64,000 nt of DNA from Tulasnella sp. 424. Lineage: Eukaryota; Basidiomycota; Agaricomycetes; Cantharellales; Tulasnellaceae. Positions 12,271 through 24,018 of the stretch are shown here, one piece after another (the stretch's first letter is position 1; every line of letters starts with the position of its first letter). The stretch is taken from contig WSUB01000002.1 of assembly GCA_019633425.1 (NCBI GenBank), positions 62,001-126,000 of the forward strand, read 5' to 3'. Under the pieces are notes generated by a model. The model searched no databases. It was not told where the DNA came from and saw only the letters and a list, made by a program, of their open reading frames with translations. Both the position numbers and the translations under genes were made by a program.

Positions 12271-14957
12271 CTACAGCATTCCATCTTCGATATACCCTGA
12301 ACAAGGACAAGACGTAGGCTGTTCACGAAGATCATACAGCTGGTAATCCCAGTCAACTCGCCGGTCGAGGTGGACGTACAAGCGGTTGATCCCGACGTCC
12401 GCGTTACGAGCTATAAAGTCAAACGTCTTTCGATTCTCCTGTTTCTGGACGTAATCGATGAATTCGACTATCCTAGTCAGATCATCGGTTGTGAGGGGTT
12501 TATCATCGGCACCGAAAGTTCCGGCTATTGAGGAGGCAACTTGTTTCTCCAAGGGTGCCCATAGCCGACAGCTAGAAATGAAAATAGCTTCTAGACCCTC
12601 GTCATCAATTCCCGCATCTGACCTGCTCTGCCATACCCATAAGAGTATCCTTACGATGCAGCACTTGACCGAGTCTGAAAGAGGATGGTACCGATCATTC
12701 AGCATCAAGTCCGCAATAGCGTCCATCCATACTCCGTTTAGAAGTTGCCCAGGCTGTGAGACCTGGGAAGCCGACGAGCCGTTTTGAAGGAGTTTTCGCA
12801 GCGTGAGTACCGCCTCTGATGCTAATCTGATCAAGGGAGCGTCTCCAGGCCCGGAAACAGTCAAGGAGTTCAGGTACTCGGATATCAAATAGATAGTGCC
12901 ACGAGTCAGACTATCCAGATCGCTATCCGTGCACTGATGGACGAGCCCTTGGGATCTCTGCAAGCACGTCGTGTAAATCTCGGCGGCGTTTAGCTCAAGC
13001 TTCGAATTAGTTTGAGTTGAGATAAGGGCTTCCGGGCTCCAGAGTACGGCCCATGCTAAATGATAGACAAGGTCCTGCCTTTGAAGCGCACATGTTCAGC
13101 ACAATGTAATACGACACGAAACAATGAACGATCCAGTACTCACTCGTCTTCTCCAACTTTCACCAGTTTATCCAATCCGTAGAGCCAATGATAGTCGAGA
13201 AGGTCCGACCTTTTTCGAGCAATGTGGAAAACAACCCCAGCCCACAAGCACAGAAGGGTATCAGACATGCGGTGAGCCTTAACATTCAAACGCGACAACC
13301 GGGCCCATTCATATTCTTGGATTATTTGGCGGCTACCGATGATCGCAGAGAGAAAACATACGTGAAGCATGTATTCTTCGTCTTCTGGGCTAAGGGGTGA
13401 GTACTTGTTACGAACAAGTTCGAGTGCCTTCAAAAACTTTCCGCCAAAACTGCTTGCTTGGTCTAACTGCAGGTCCATGACGTCATACCTTTTGGCAAGG
13501 TCTTTGGGTGAATGAATGAAGGTGTGGCATAGTGCTAATCCGAATAGCTCCGCTACCTCTTGGTTCCTCACGTTAGGTCGTGAATACCAAACGTCGAGCG
13601 CGTCGCGAGTCAAGTCCATGAGACGTCGCAGGATTCCAGAGTCCTCGAAAACAGAAGCACAGGCGGCTCCATCGAGGGTACACAAGAACTGTGCTACGGC
13701 TATCTGGTCTCCGCGATTGGAGGTTGTCTCGAGGAGCCAGTCGGCTGCTTGCGCGGTCACTACTAGCGCGTTGTCCTCGGCTAGGGCTAAGCCCTGACGC
13801 CGTTCTTGACCCCATGATGTTAGTAGGCGACGGTACCGGGTCACCCAGGACGGAATGGCCGCCCGCACCCATCCCACCAACCGGTGCCCCATTCGTTCGA
13901 AGAGTTGCGACGCTCGCCTTATAAAGCCGCCCAAACTCGAAATAAGAGCAAGCGGAAATCGGATAACGTGGAGCTCCCAAGCATGATGATTCTCAGTGAT
14001 GAGGGAACGAGCTTTGCGCCAAAGCCGCATCCACACATCATGGAGAGGGGCAAAGAATTTCGGGAGTCCGGGCATCATGTGTGCCCAAGTTGACCTAACT
14101 GACGGCCAGGTCCTGAGGAAAAATTTGGCCATGCGCCGAACGGCGTGCGATGATGCCGATTGATAGGGGCACAGGGGAGAGACAGCTCCAGCAAAGATGG
14201 TAATGCCGGATAGGACTACTCCGAGGCCCGAAAATGCAATTACCGTGCCTGCCACGGCGGTGTTGATTGGGAAGAGGAAGAGCCCGATCCCTGCAAAGAA
14301 GAGAATCACGGACAAAAGCAGAAGATTCGGTAGAAACTTGACCACCGATTCCAAATGCCATTGCTGTACCCCGTTGAACTTGTTTTGTCGGAAACGACCT
14401 TGTTCTTCCAATGGGCCGGTCTGCCCTGTTCGGTCGAAGCTCTGCAACCATTCTTTGGCCATCATAGCGCCTACCGCGGCAAGTAAGCTGCAGCTCAAGC
14501 TGGCGTACAGCAGACAATTGACAATGACGGAGTTAGAGGAAGGGGAAAATGGCGGGGAGAGGTCGGTCGGGGAAAGGGTGTTGTTGTCTGCTCTCATAGC
14601 AATAAGACGGAGGAGAGCGTTCGTCTCGTCGGATGGATCTGGTGAGAGGCCCGGCATTGAAAGGGAAATGAAGGCCGTGTTGATTGCTGAGAACAGGGCG
14701 GCCTAAGGTCCCGTGTTTAGATTTAGATTGTAACGGAATCGCAACCACAAACATAGATGAGTCTAACTCACAAAAATTAAAAGTACGTCAAGATTTCCGT
14801 TGAGATTGGAGGTCATCTTTTTGTCGTGGATGTCCGCAAGGTAGTCGTAACGCTTCCAGAACTCGCTTATCTTCTCCAACGGAGGGAGACCCATGAGTGA
14901 AGCCGGGTCATCATTGAAGCGTTCCCGGGTGGTTTGGTATGGTTTTGATCCTTCCAT
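12271..14957 (-). CDS. DUF6535 domain membrane protein, copy C, intact
   Basis: Exons 14957..14772, 14702..13144 and 13078..12271 join in phase to 850 residues with no internal stop; introns are 69 and 65 bp. Domain order: soluble N-terminus with LPPLEKISEFWKRYDYLAD; membrane segments near residues 55-80, 120-143, 188-208 and 211-234, with the conserved MAKEWLQSFDRTGQTGPLEEQG loop between segments 2 and 3; SPLCPYQSAS just after segment 4; then a long cytosolic-looking region. Exon 3 ends in ARNADVGINRLYVHLDRR. DUF6535 proteins are known only as a large family in mushroom-forming fungi, and no biochemical role is established. Codon 8 onward reads YQTTRERFNDDP, close to copy B. Unlike A, D and E it lacks the repetitive charged insert in exon 3. 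Confidence 0.9.
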
Positions 14958-15739
14958 TATCGTTAATTTCTCCGTGGTTGTTTCGGCGGGCAATCACTTC
15001 GTACGCTGACGGGGAGGAGTCGAGTAGTGGTTGGGAGAGAAACTGATTCATATGGGACCACCACAGTAAACACGAACAAATCACCTCCCCCCTCCCTTCT
15101 TGATCTCGTGCTCGAACCTGCAGTAATGAGAAAGTGTATCATTCGTGCCTAATCATGTGCTACGAAGCATCCAAAGCTCACCCTTCTCCATGATCTCGCC
15201 ACTGCAAAAGTAATCGCCGGGATCCTTTCCACTTCAAGGCGTCATGTAAGGAGAGGCCTGAGGGGCTTTACCTCTCTAATACAGCATTAGGAAGCACGGA
15301 GTAAGGGTGAAAAGCCACGAAAACACATGGGAATGGATCGAAGAAGGAGGATATCTTCGCAGCGCCAGCGGGAGACGCAACGCCCTGGAGGCATGCAGTA
15401 CTTATAGCGACCGATTTAACCCAACTGGCAAGACGAGATGCACGCAAAGTGCCCCGCACTGCATCGTCTGGAATAATGTGCACCGTAGGATGGTAGAACA
15501 GACAACGATACCGATCCCTTCAATCCAGCTTGCTCCGCGGTGGGGGCATCAGCCGATTCCCATTGTAGATTGACTGCTAGTCTTCCAATCGAACGTCCAG
15601 TCTTTCTGTAGTAGCTCCGCCACCCACGGGGATAAAGATATACCTCACTCAAATGGGTCCAATACATCAATGAGAGTAAATACGATACATACGGCAAGTA
15701 AAGCACCTAGGTTATTTTTGCCGAATCGCATCTCTGTAA
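14958..15739. other. Intergenic between DUF6535 C and tRNA-His
   Basis: No supported gene. This is the left border of the conserved island. Confidence 0.5.
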
Positions 15740-15850
15740 GACTGTGTCGCTTAGTGGTTAGAGCATCTCATTGTGGTTTCCCTTACTTGACTGCGCTAGC
15801 AGAATAGTAAATGTTCCTGAGAAGACGGGTGTTCGATTCACCCCACGGTC
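15740..15850 (+). tRNA. tRNA-His (anticodon GTG) with a 40-nt intron
   Basis: Cloverleaf read by eye. The acceptor stem GACTGTG (15740-15746) pairs with CACGGTC (15844-15850), with one G-T pair. The D arm is GCTT/GAGC around AGTGGTTA. The anticodon stem TCTCA (15766-15770) pairs with TGAGA (15818-15822). The loop TTGTGGC has anticodon GTG at 15773-15775. The T arm is GGGTG-TTCGATT-CACCC. The intron 15777-15816 lies one base 3' of the anticodon, the canonical eukaryotic position. The mature length is 71 before CCA and the added G-1. It charges histidine and reads CAC and CAU codons. Confidence 0.92.
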
Positions 15851-17535
15851 ATTTTCGACGGCAGTAATTGTCAATCTTGGGTTTACTGCGACGATATCTG
15901 TATCGTATCTTTTTGCGCGGGTTGTTTTTTACGGTGAGTTCGTTTCGTGCCTTTCCTCGTTCGTTTGCCTGCCATCCTCTTCTGCCGTGTCATAAAGCCC
16001 CGACCTCGGTTGAGCCCCTTGGCAGAGACGACGACAGGTGAGCTCATTCGAACGTGCTCGAAAGTAAGCCAGACATGAACCGCGGTACCTAATCCAAAAT
16101 GTATTGATGTCTGAGATTAGATTAGACTGGGGCAGCGATCAATGCCGAATTAAACCCCCTAGACCGGACCCGCTCCTAACGTTGCGCCTATTCGAACTAA
16201 CTGCCTACCGTTCAAAACCCATTGCCCAAGTGATTTCGTATCATTTCGGCTTGCAAGAAGGCATGAATTGGGCGATGTCGGAGTGACCCCTCTTCGAGGG
16301 GCTTGGGGTTGTGGGAGACGCACTATACGAGAATGGTAACTCGATCCAAATACATCGATGGGCGATACTCATCAGAAGCCTTCGCAAGTTTCAGATTTTC
16401 TCATCACTAAGTCTATCTGTACCACAGTAATTGTCACGCATGGAGAGACGTTGTCGCAGTCGGGGCAAGGTGAAAGGGGAGTGAGGTCGGGAGAGAGAGG
16501 GAGAGCGAGGTGAGGTTGACGGCGACGACGGAGAGGAAGTACTTCGAATCAGGGGCGTTTGAAATGATCCTCGTTTTAGAAAAGTTGGGGAAAAGTAGCC
16601 TCTCAAGGTGCATCGCTCGATCGTTTCAATGACGGCACGGTCGAGTACGTACGTATCGGGGGGATAAGAGGGAAGAAACTCCCGCCGGGTGTAGTGAGAA
16701 CGGTGTCTGAAAGCTCGTATGCGACCTAAGCGTGGATCGCGCTTAATGCTAAAGTAAGAACATTGGTCAAATCTGGCGCATATGAGTTGAGGGTTTAAGT
16801 TGTGAAAGAACGGTGAAACGTCGAAGGCGGTTTCATGCTGCGTACGAGACCTAACATGACAGAGGGTCCTGGAACCGGTCTGGTCACTGGACATCGCCGC
16901 GGAAAGCATAGAGCAAAAGCATGACCTAGGGAAAGATTGCAGGTCCGGTGCCACCGTTTGTCTGTCGGTCAGGCGCTTTAGGTAGGGCGAGTCGCGTGCG
17001 CACCTGTCCTGGCAACCAGGACTTGGTTATGCTTTAGACTTTAAACTCGAGAGCCTGGATCTTGAAAGCGATGACTCCCGAAACAAAAGGATCTATGACG
17101 CGTGAGGTGACCGCGGCGGTGTCAGAGACCACGGCGGAGCATGAGTGTGGAATCATGTGAGCGGCCAAAGCGCCTCTGAGGGATTGAAACAGCGCGTGAC
17201 AGTGACGCGCCTCTTCTTTTGGAAACGGAACGGCGTACAAACACCTCGGGCTATCGCGGGTATCGTCCTAGCCTGCGCTTTCCGAGTGGGCGGGGAACGT
17301 TCTTGGGCACAGGGTGTAGCCAGACGCTGAGCTCAAGGTGGTGGAAAACGATGGGGACGGTATGCGGTCGAGTGAGCTGCAAGGTGATGCTGATCAGGGT
17401 GGTTTAACGTTAGACTGGGGGTGTGAATGTGGCCTGGCGCGGGTGACTGTGGCCAGGGGGTTAGAGGGAACGGAGAGGGAGAGAGAGACGGACCATCAGA
17501 TCTCTCCAAAAGGTCTCATATTGCATACCCCAGAC
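15851..17535. other. Intergenic upstream of PEP carboxykinase
   Basis: No gene is supported. The minus-strand frame 16391-16954 is Ser/Pro/Arg-rich without motif. The downstream part is probably the control region of the PEPCK gene. Confidence 0.5.
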
Positions 17536-17541
17536 TATAAA
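17536..17541 (+). promoter_or_regulatory. TATA box of PEPCK gene
   Basis: TATAAA lies 118 bp upstream of the ATG, followed by a pyrimidine-rich CT stretch (about 17555-17640) of the type that often precedes transcription starts in highly expressed fungal genes. Confidence 0.6.
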
Positions 17542-17658
17542 GGTACCCTGGCTCTTGCTCTCAGACGTTTTCACAACATCCCCTCCTCATTCCGCTCATC
17601 TCCTCTCTCTCTCCTCCATCGTCGTCCTAGACCTTCTTCTTGCTCGTTGTTGCCAGCC

Positions 17659-19833
17659 ATGTACACCCCCCACGGAACTCACCATTCTCACTACCAAACT
17701 CCCTATGTTACTCCTTACATCCTCAACCCTGCATCCGCAGTCCATGACCAGTTTGAAAATAACTGTAAGTATTACAATTTCACTCGAGGGGCGACGTTGC
17801 TGACTGCGGACACGCTTTTGCGCTGCCGTCGCCAGTCATGGGCAAGGAGATCGAGTACTTCTCCGAGGCCGGCTTTGACATGAGCAAGATCCACATCCGA
17901 CGGAATGCTCCTGTAGCTCAACTCTACGAAGATGCCGTCCGGAATGAAGGTGCCATCATCTCCAGCACTGGTGCCCTCATCAATTTCTCCGGCAAGAAGA
18001 CTGGTCGATCCCCCAAGGACAAGCGTATCGTTTTTGAAGAGACCTCCAAGGACGAGATTTGGTGGGGTCCCGTCAACATTAAGATGGACGAACGTGAGTG
18101 CTTTTTTCATTCTTTCCGCTTGTGCCAAATGCCGGCGGATGGACCTCCTATTTTAAACTGGACTGACGAACGGCGCACCCGGCCCGCGCAGACACCTTCG
18201 AGATCAACCGAGAGCGTGCAATCGACTACTTGAACACTCGCGACCTTGTCTACGTCTTTGACGGTTATGCAGGCGTAAGTCGATCACCTCGGTCAACTTG
18301 GGCTTTCCTTTTCCGGCTAATTATCTGGCCTTTCTTTTTTGCGGGGGTATTTGTCTTTAGTGGGATCCCAAGTACCGCATCAAAGTCCGGGTCATCTGCG
18401 CACGAGCCTACCATGCCCTCTTCATGAACAACATGTTGATCCGACCTACCGAAGCTGAGCTTCAAGACTTTGGCGAGCCAGATTTCATCATCTACAACGC
18501 CGGTCAATTCCCTGCCAACCGTTTCACTGCTGGGATGACCTCCACTACCTCGGTTGAGATCAACTTCAAGCGCATGGAGATGGTTATCCTCGGTACCGAA
18601 TACGCTGGAGAGATGAAGAAGGGTGTTTTCTCTGTTATGGTGAGGGTTTCGAGCTTCATCAGTAACAACAGCGCACATTGCTAATTCTGGTCGACCTGGA
18701 TCCTCAGCACTACTTGATGCCCGTCAAGTTCGGTCAACTTTCATTGCACTCCTCAGCCAACTACGGAACAGAGAAGGAAGACGTTACCCTCTTCTTCGGT
18801 CTCTCTGGAACTGGCAAGACGTGAGTCGGCTTCGCGTAGTCTGCAGCCTAGGGCAACGCATTAACTGATCTCCCGAACGCATTTCAGTACTCTCTCCGCC
18901 GACCCCAAGCGTCAGCTCATCGGCGACGACGAGCACGTCTGGTCCGACGAAGGTGTCTTCAACATCGAGGGTGGCTGCTACGCCAAGTGCATCAACCTCT
19001 CTCCTGAAAAGGAGCCCGAGATCCACGCTGCCATCCGCTTCGGTTCCATCCTCGAAAACGTCGTCTATAACCCCCTCAACCGCATCCCCGACTACGACGA
19101 TGTTGGCATCACCGAGAACACCCGCTGCGCTTATCCGATCGAGTACATCCCCAACGCTCGCATTCCATGCTTGGCCGACAAGCAACCGACCAACATCATC
19201 ATGTTGACTTGCGATGCCTTTGGTGTCCTCCCACCTGTCAGCAAGTTGACTCCAGAACAGGCGAGCTACCACTTCTTGGCTGGTTATACTAGCAAGACCC
19301 CTGGTACCGAAGATGGTGTTCTCGAGCCCATCCCCACCTTCTCAACTTGCTACAGCGCTCCCTTCATCGTCCTTCACGTGAGTATTCCGGTCAAGATGCG
19401 TTTAACTCATCTCTTACCCTACTTTTTCCTTTTCATTTAGCCTTCGCGATACGCTACCATGCTTGCCGAGCGGATGCGCGGTGCCAACGCCCACTGCTGG
19501 CTCATCAACACCGGTTGGGTCGGTGGCAAGTACGGCTCCGGCTCTCGCTGCCCTCTCCGATACACCCGCGCCATCGTCGACGCCATCCACAACGGTTCTC
19601 TCGCCGCTCTCCCCGAGAGCGACTACGAGAACTTCGACGTCTTCGGCTTGTCCATCCCCACCAAGGTTGACAACGTTCCCTCCGAGGTCCTTGACCCCCG
19701 CAAGGCATGGCCAGACAAGGATGCCTTCAACAAGGAAGTCAAGAAGCTCGCTGGCATGTTCAACCGCGCCTTTGCTGTCTTCGAGAAGCAGGTGGACGAG
19801 AAGGTTCGCTTGGCTGGTCCAAGGATTGTTTGA
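17659..19833 (+). CDS. PCK1: Phosphoenolpyruvate carboxykinase (ATP)
   Basis: Catalyses oxaloacetate + ATP to phosphoenolpyruvate + CO2 + ADP, the committing step of gluconeogenesis in the cytosol. Seven exons (17659..17764, 17836..18093, 18192..18274, 18361..18639, 18708..18820, 18888..19377, 19441..19833) join in phase to 573 residues. Diagnostic segments: [12 protein letters not shown] and [15 protein letters not shown] near the N-terminus, [14 protein letters not shown], the ATP-binding P-loop GLSGTGKT at residues 273-280 split by an intron inside its last codon, the metal site GDDEH at 292-296, and [11 protein letters not shown]. This is the ATP-dependent fungal and plant type, not the GTP animal type. 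The short His/Tyr-rich first exon is variable in such proteins and was chosen because it joins in phase and lies downstream of the TATA box. Length and motifs are those of an active enzyme. Confidence 0.96.
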
Positions 19834-20393
19834 GCGGTCGCTTCATGAGGCATTGCCTTTTACCTGTCATTTCCTGGATACTCTCCGGCATCCATCTTTT
19901 CCCTTGTTGTCATACTTGATCGTATTTAGTACTATAGATTTGCATGAATGCTTTGATTCCAATTTGACAAACATCGTTATGAGCAACTTGTGTTGTTTCT
20001 TGTTTGTCGACCAACGACCAGCAATAGGATAAGTGGCTAGCGGTCGCATGCAGGCTGTCAAAGCGTCAAATAGAGATGCTCCCGCATGAGATACTAGCTT
20101 CCAAAGGTCTTACGGCGACAAGTTACGATCATGGGTCTACCCTTTCTCCAGTACAAAATTATCCGGAAAACTTCTCTGATCGTCAGATCATATGGTCTCC
20201 TGCTCTTGACCAGGGTCACATCGAGGTTCATCACGCGAAAGGCTCCAAAGAACAAGACCGAGGCTAGTATAAATGAAAAAGTAGAAGTAATAAGTAAAGC
20301 AAAGGGACCAAAAGAAAAACGAAGAAGAAAAGAATCAACACGTGGAAGGCCATGAGTGGTGGATCAATCTCCTTCCAGGCCACCAAAAAAGAA
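19834..20393. other. Convergent intergenic region, PEPCK and BRE1 3' ends
   Basis: No gene is seen. The two genes converge here. An A-rich purine tract (about 20260-20340) lies just beyond the BRE1 stop. Confidence 0.5.
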
Positions 20394-23300
20394 TTACCCC
20401 TGGAACCAAAGCGTCTGCACGTCGGACTGAGAAAACGGCAGTTGACATGCTGGACATTTACGCTGGCGGGTAGTCAACCGAGCATCGATGCAACTATAGG
20501 GCCCAAATCATCAATATTCCAGGTCAAGTGGCGAGGCAATCTGATGCGGACGAACCCTTTACAGAAGGTATGCATGCATTTAGTGAGTACCTGGGTGCGG
20601 AAGTCCTTTGTGCAGACTGAGCAACGAAGCAGGCGCTGAAATATTGAACAGAATGACGATGGTCAGGTATAAGGCGCAGTAATGGAGGTCAATTCACTCA
20701 CGAGAAGGTTCTCATTCGTCTTTGTTAGTTCTGAAGGAGATCCAGACCTTGGCACATGGTCTGCTTGATATTCTGCCCTCGTGACATCCTTCTTCAACTT
20801 GATGAGTTCCTCTTCAAGTTTGCGTAGTTGGTGACGCCGGCTATCAGCCAGATCTTGCCGTTCTTTGAGCTCCTTCTCAAGCTGTGAATCGTGTAAGTCT
20901 TTGCGGGTTCAGGTCATTGGAAGACAAAGCGCACCTCTGCTATCCGCCTCTGATGTCCCTCACTCGTCATGGACATGAAATGTAGCTCATCCTCCAAGCG
21001 CGCCATATCTTGTCTCACATGAACTATATCCTGGTGACTGGCGGCGACCGCTTTATCTAGAGTTTGCTGACGACCCAACTTCGTCTCAGTGCTGCGACAG
21101 GACGCGAGGCCTTACTAACTTACCACTTGTTGTCTCAGAGTTTGTTCCAAAGCCTGCATCTGTTCAATGCGGGAAGCTTGCTTTTCGCGATGGGAGGCGA
21201 GGCTGTTCCGCTCCGCCTCAATAGTATCCTTCTGACGCATTGCGGCGTAGTACTTGTTGTCGGCTTTGCTTTTCTATCGATATGTGGACATGGGGTGAGC
21301 TTCGTTCACCCACAAAGGACTAGATCTCACTGACCTCAACCACCGCCTTATTGACTTTGGCTTCCAAGGCTGCCACATTTGCAGCTTCCTTTTCCTTAGT
21401 CGCTATCAAGTCTTCAATTTGGCGGCACAGATCATCCATCGCTGTCGGTTGGCCATGGATCTAACGTCAAGTCAGTAACGAGTCACTGCAAAGAACAATT
21501 GAGCACATACCCTCTCGTCCTCCTCTCGCTTTAAAGCTTTCAAGGATCGCAATGCTTCTTCCTTCTCCGCCAGAAGACCCAACAGCTTTTGGTGTTCACT
21601 TTCACTGTTGTTGGCCGGGGTTGAACTCGAACTTGAGCCGTATACGCGTTCGTACTTCTCTAGTTGTTCTCGCGTATCTGCATAGAGCTGACGAGCTTCT
21701 GCCTCCGACTTAACATGCTTAGCGACGTCTGGATGCGAGGAGTCGAGATCCTTGAGAGTACTCTCCAAGGCTGAGAGTTTGCCTTCCGTTGACCTGAGGA
21801 CACACAAATCAGTACTGTTCATGAACACAAAGCGATTGGAACGAAACCTACTTCAACCTGGCTTTCAATGAAGCCACATAAGACCCATTTTCTTCTTTAT
21901 TGTTGACGATAAAAGCGTAATAATCCGGGTCCCCTGCTTCCACCGCCAGCGCAGCCCGAAGCCGCCGCGTCTCATTTTCCAATGAGGATATTCGAGCCTG
22001 ACCGAGTCCACCATGTTAGCGTGGATTAAGATAGTACACCGAGGTTCTCTTACCTTTTGACTTGACAAGGTGGATTTCAGCCCAGTAATCGTTCCAGCCA
22101 GCTTCATGTCCTTCGCCTTATATGTCGAGTTGTCGGCCATGAAGGAATCGCGGACGCTTCTTAACCGAGTGTTGTCTGCTTGGAGCTTCTCTATTTGTCC
22201 CTTCATTTCTTCTATCTTGGCCTGGGCTTGGGCCTGGAAAAATAGCAACAGAGATCAGTGGCGGGAGGTCCCAGAAGAACATCAAAGGTTCCGCACCTCC
22301 ATCAAGGTCTCAAACTCTAATCGCAAGGCTTTAAAGTCTTCCAAGTCTTTCGTCGCTTTAGCAGCTTCTTCCTTGCCTTCAGCAGCTGCGGCTTGAAGAT
22401 CACCAAGCTTTGCAAGCAGGCGCTTGAAGTATACCGTATCTGCCACAGTTTGATCCGAAGGGTTCTGCAGCTACATGATTTAAACATATTAGTACATTAT
22501 ATGGACTATTTTTAACTTGAAGAACGTACCTCAAGCCGAAGCCTAGTAATTTCCTCCGTCAGGTTCCGATTTTCAGCCGTCAAGTTTTCTATAGCTTTCT
22601 CCCGCTTCTCGGCAATGGCTTGCAAAGTATCGTCATCCGTTTCCAAATGTGGTTCGTGTTTGACTCCGTTTAACTATGCCCATAGTTCGAACGTGAGCTG
22701 AGGGCGATTCGGACAAGATGACGGAAACGCGCGCACCCCAGTTGGTGTTGGACCGACGCCATTTGGAGAAGCAGCTTCTTTCTTGACCCCATCCTGCTCC
22801 AACTCCAGAGACCGCCCGAGCTTGGCTTCCAAGAGGACGACGGTCTCGCTTCGTACGCGCTCAACTCGGTTCTGCGCGGCTGCAGCCTTCTCCCGAGCTT
22901 GCTCGGCTTCGGTCTCCAATTCCTGCACCCTCCTTCGCAACATGACGGATTCTGCTCGATGAGCAGCAGATTCCTGGCAATAGGTTGTGCAGCGTGTGCG
23001 GAGCTCCTGGACTTCGGGGTTTGCGGCGTTTGGAGCAAGTTGAACGAATGAGGCTAATAGCGCCTGGGTTGATTGGGACGTTTTGCGAAGTTGTATTTCA
23101 AAGAGGACAGAGACGCCGGGCTCATTGTCATCCTTCGGTGGCGGAAATGACCGAGACATGTCGTAGATTTCTAGTTCAGGACACCATGTGAATAGATGGT
23201 CAAAGCTCGGCGCCAGGGACGAATGGTCATGAGACCCGACTCACCCAACGCTGAAGGCTCTAGGGGCGGTAGCCCAGTTGGTACGAGAGACTGAGCGTGA

Positions 23301-23791
23301 TCGACGAGCTATAGGTAATAAGCTACATGAGCACGAGCCACCTCGCGAGGTGGCTATGTCAGCGCAAAAGCGCGCGCCCGCACCTGATTCCAACAGGCCT
23401 CTACAGCACCAACGACTGCTTCACTCCTCCTCAAACGTTTCTCCAGATCCTTCACCTGCTGCTGAAGGTCATCTTTTAGGCGAGAGTAATGCTTCATGCG
23501 GCGGAAAATGGCCTCTTTTTGGAACCTCTATGGGAAGTGACGAGGACAAAATCCCGTTAGCCCACCAGCATTCCACGCCAAGCAAATAGGACCGTAGTAT
23601 CTATCTACGATAACGTAGTCGATACCTACCTCTAGTTGGTCGCCCACAATGTCTTCTCCGTCATCGTCGTCTTCCGTCTTCTGTACTGTAACACTGATAG
23701 GCTTCGACCAGTCCGATGCTGAAATAATACGCTTCTTGGCCGAAGGCCCTATACTATCCGGACTTGCCGCCCTCTTCCGGGCTTCCATCAT
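20394..23791 (-). CDS. BRE1: E3 ubiquitin ligase BRE1 (histone H2B)
   Basis: Fifteen exons join in phase to 838 residues: 23791..23630, 23527..23384, 23308..23245, 23170..22737, 22673..22530, 22470..22297, 22233..22054, 21997..21852, 21793..21511, 21460..21335, 21273..21124, 21084..20935, 20881..20702, 20635..20556, 20493..20394. The N-terminus has MEARKRAASPD and a basic KKR stretch, followed by the conserved FQKEAIFRRMKHYSR, EACWNQ and VPTGLPPLEP segments of Bre1. Long coiled coil fills the middle. A C-terminal C3HC4 RING is complete: Cys784, 787, 799, His801, Cys804, 807, 819, 822, split by one intron. Bre1 acts in the nucleus with Rad6 to monoubiquitinate histone H2B, which promotes H3K4 methylation and elongation. 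Intron 14 has an uncommon GTTCGT donor, fixed by the RING reading frame. The first of two Met codons (23791) is taken as start. Confidence 0.93.
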
Positions 23792-24018
23792 ATTTACGGT
23801 ACGATCACTTTGGGGTTTTAAGAAAGGAGAAAGGAGTGGAGGAGGCGGAATGGAGATGTAGAAGGTAGTGGTTTGGAACGAAATCAATTGACGGTGTTTG
23901 TTCGGTTGCTTTTTCGGGAGGTAGAAAGTTCACTCTCCCCTCTCCAGCACAATGGTCGCGAAAAAATCCAATATCGATTCACAAACTCTCTATACAATCT
24001 AATGTCCAAGCATCTAAA

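Noticed and set aside
16391..16954. 187-codon minus-strand open frame
   Set aside because: Ser/Pro/Arg-rich composition, no motif, no splice signals, no homologue in the window.
18784..19272. 162-codon antisense frame in the PEPCK gene
   Set aside because: Opposite strand of a strongly conserved coding exon; typical shadow frame.
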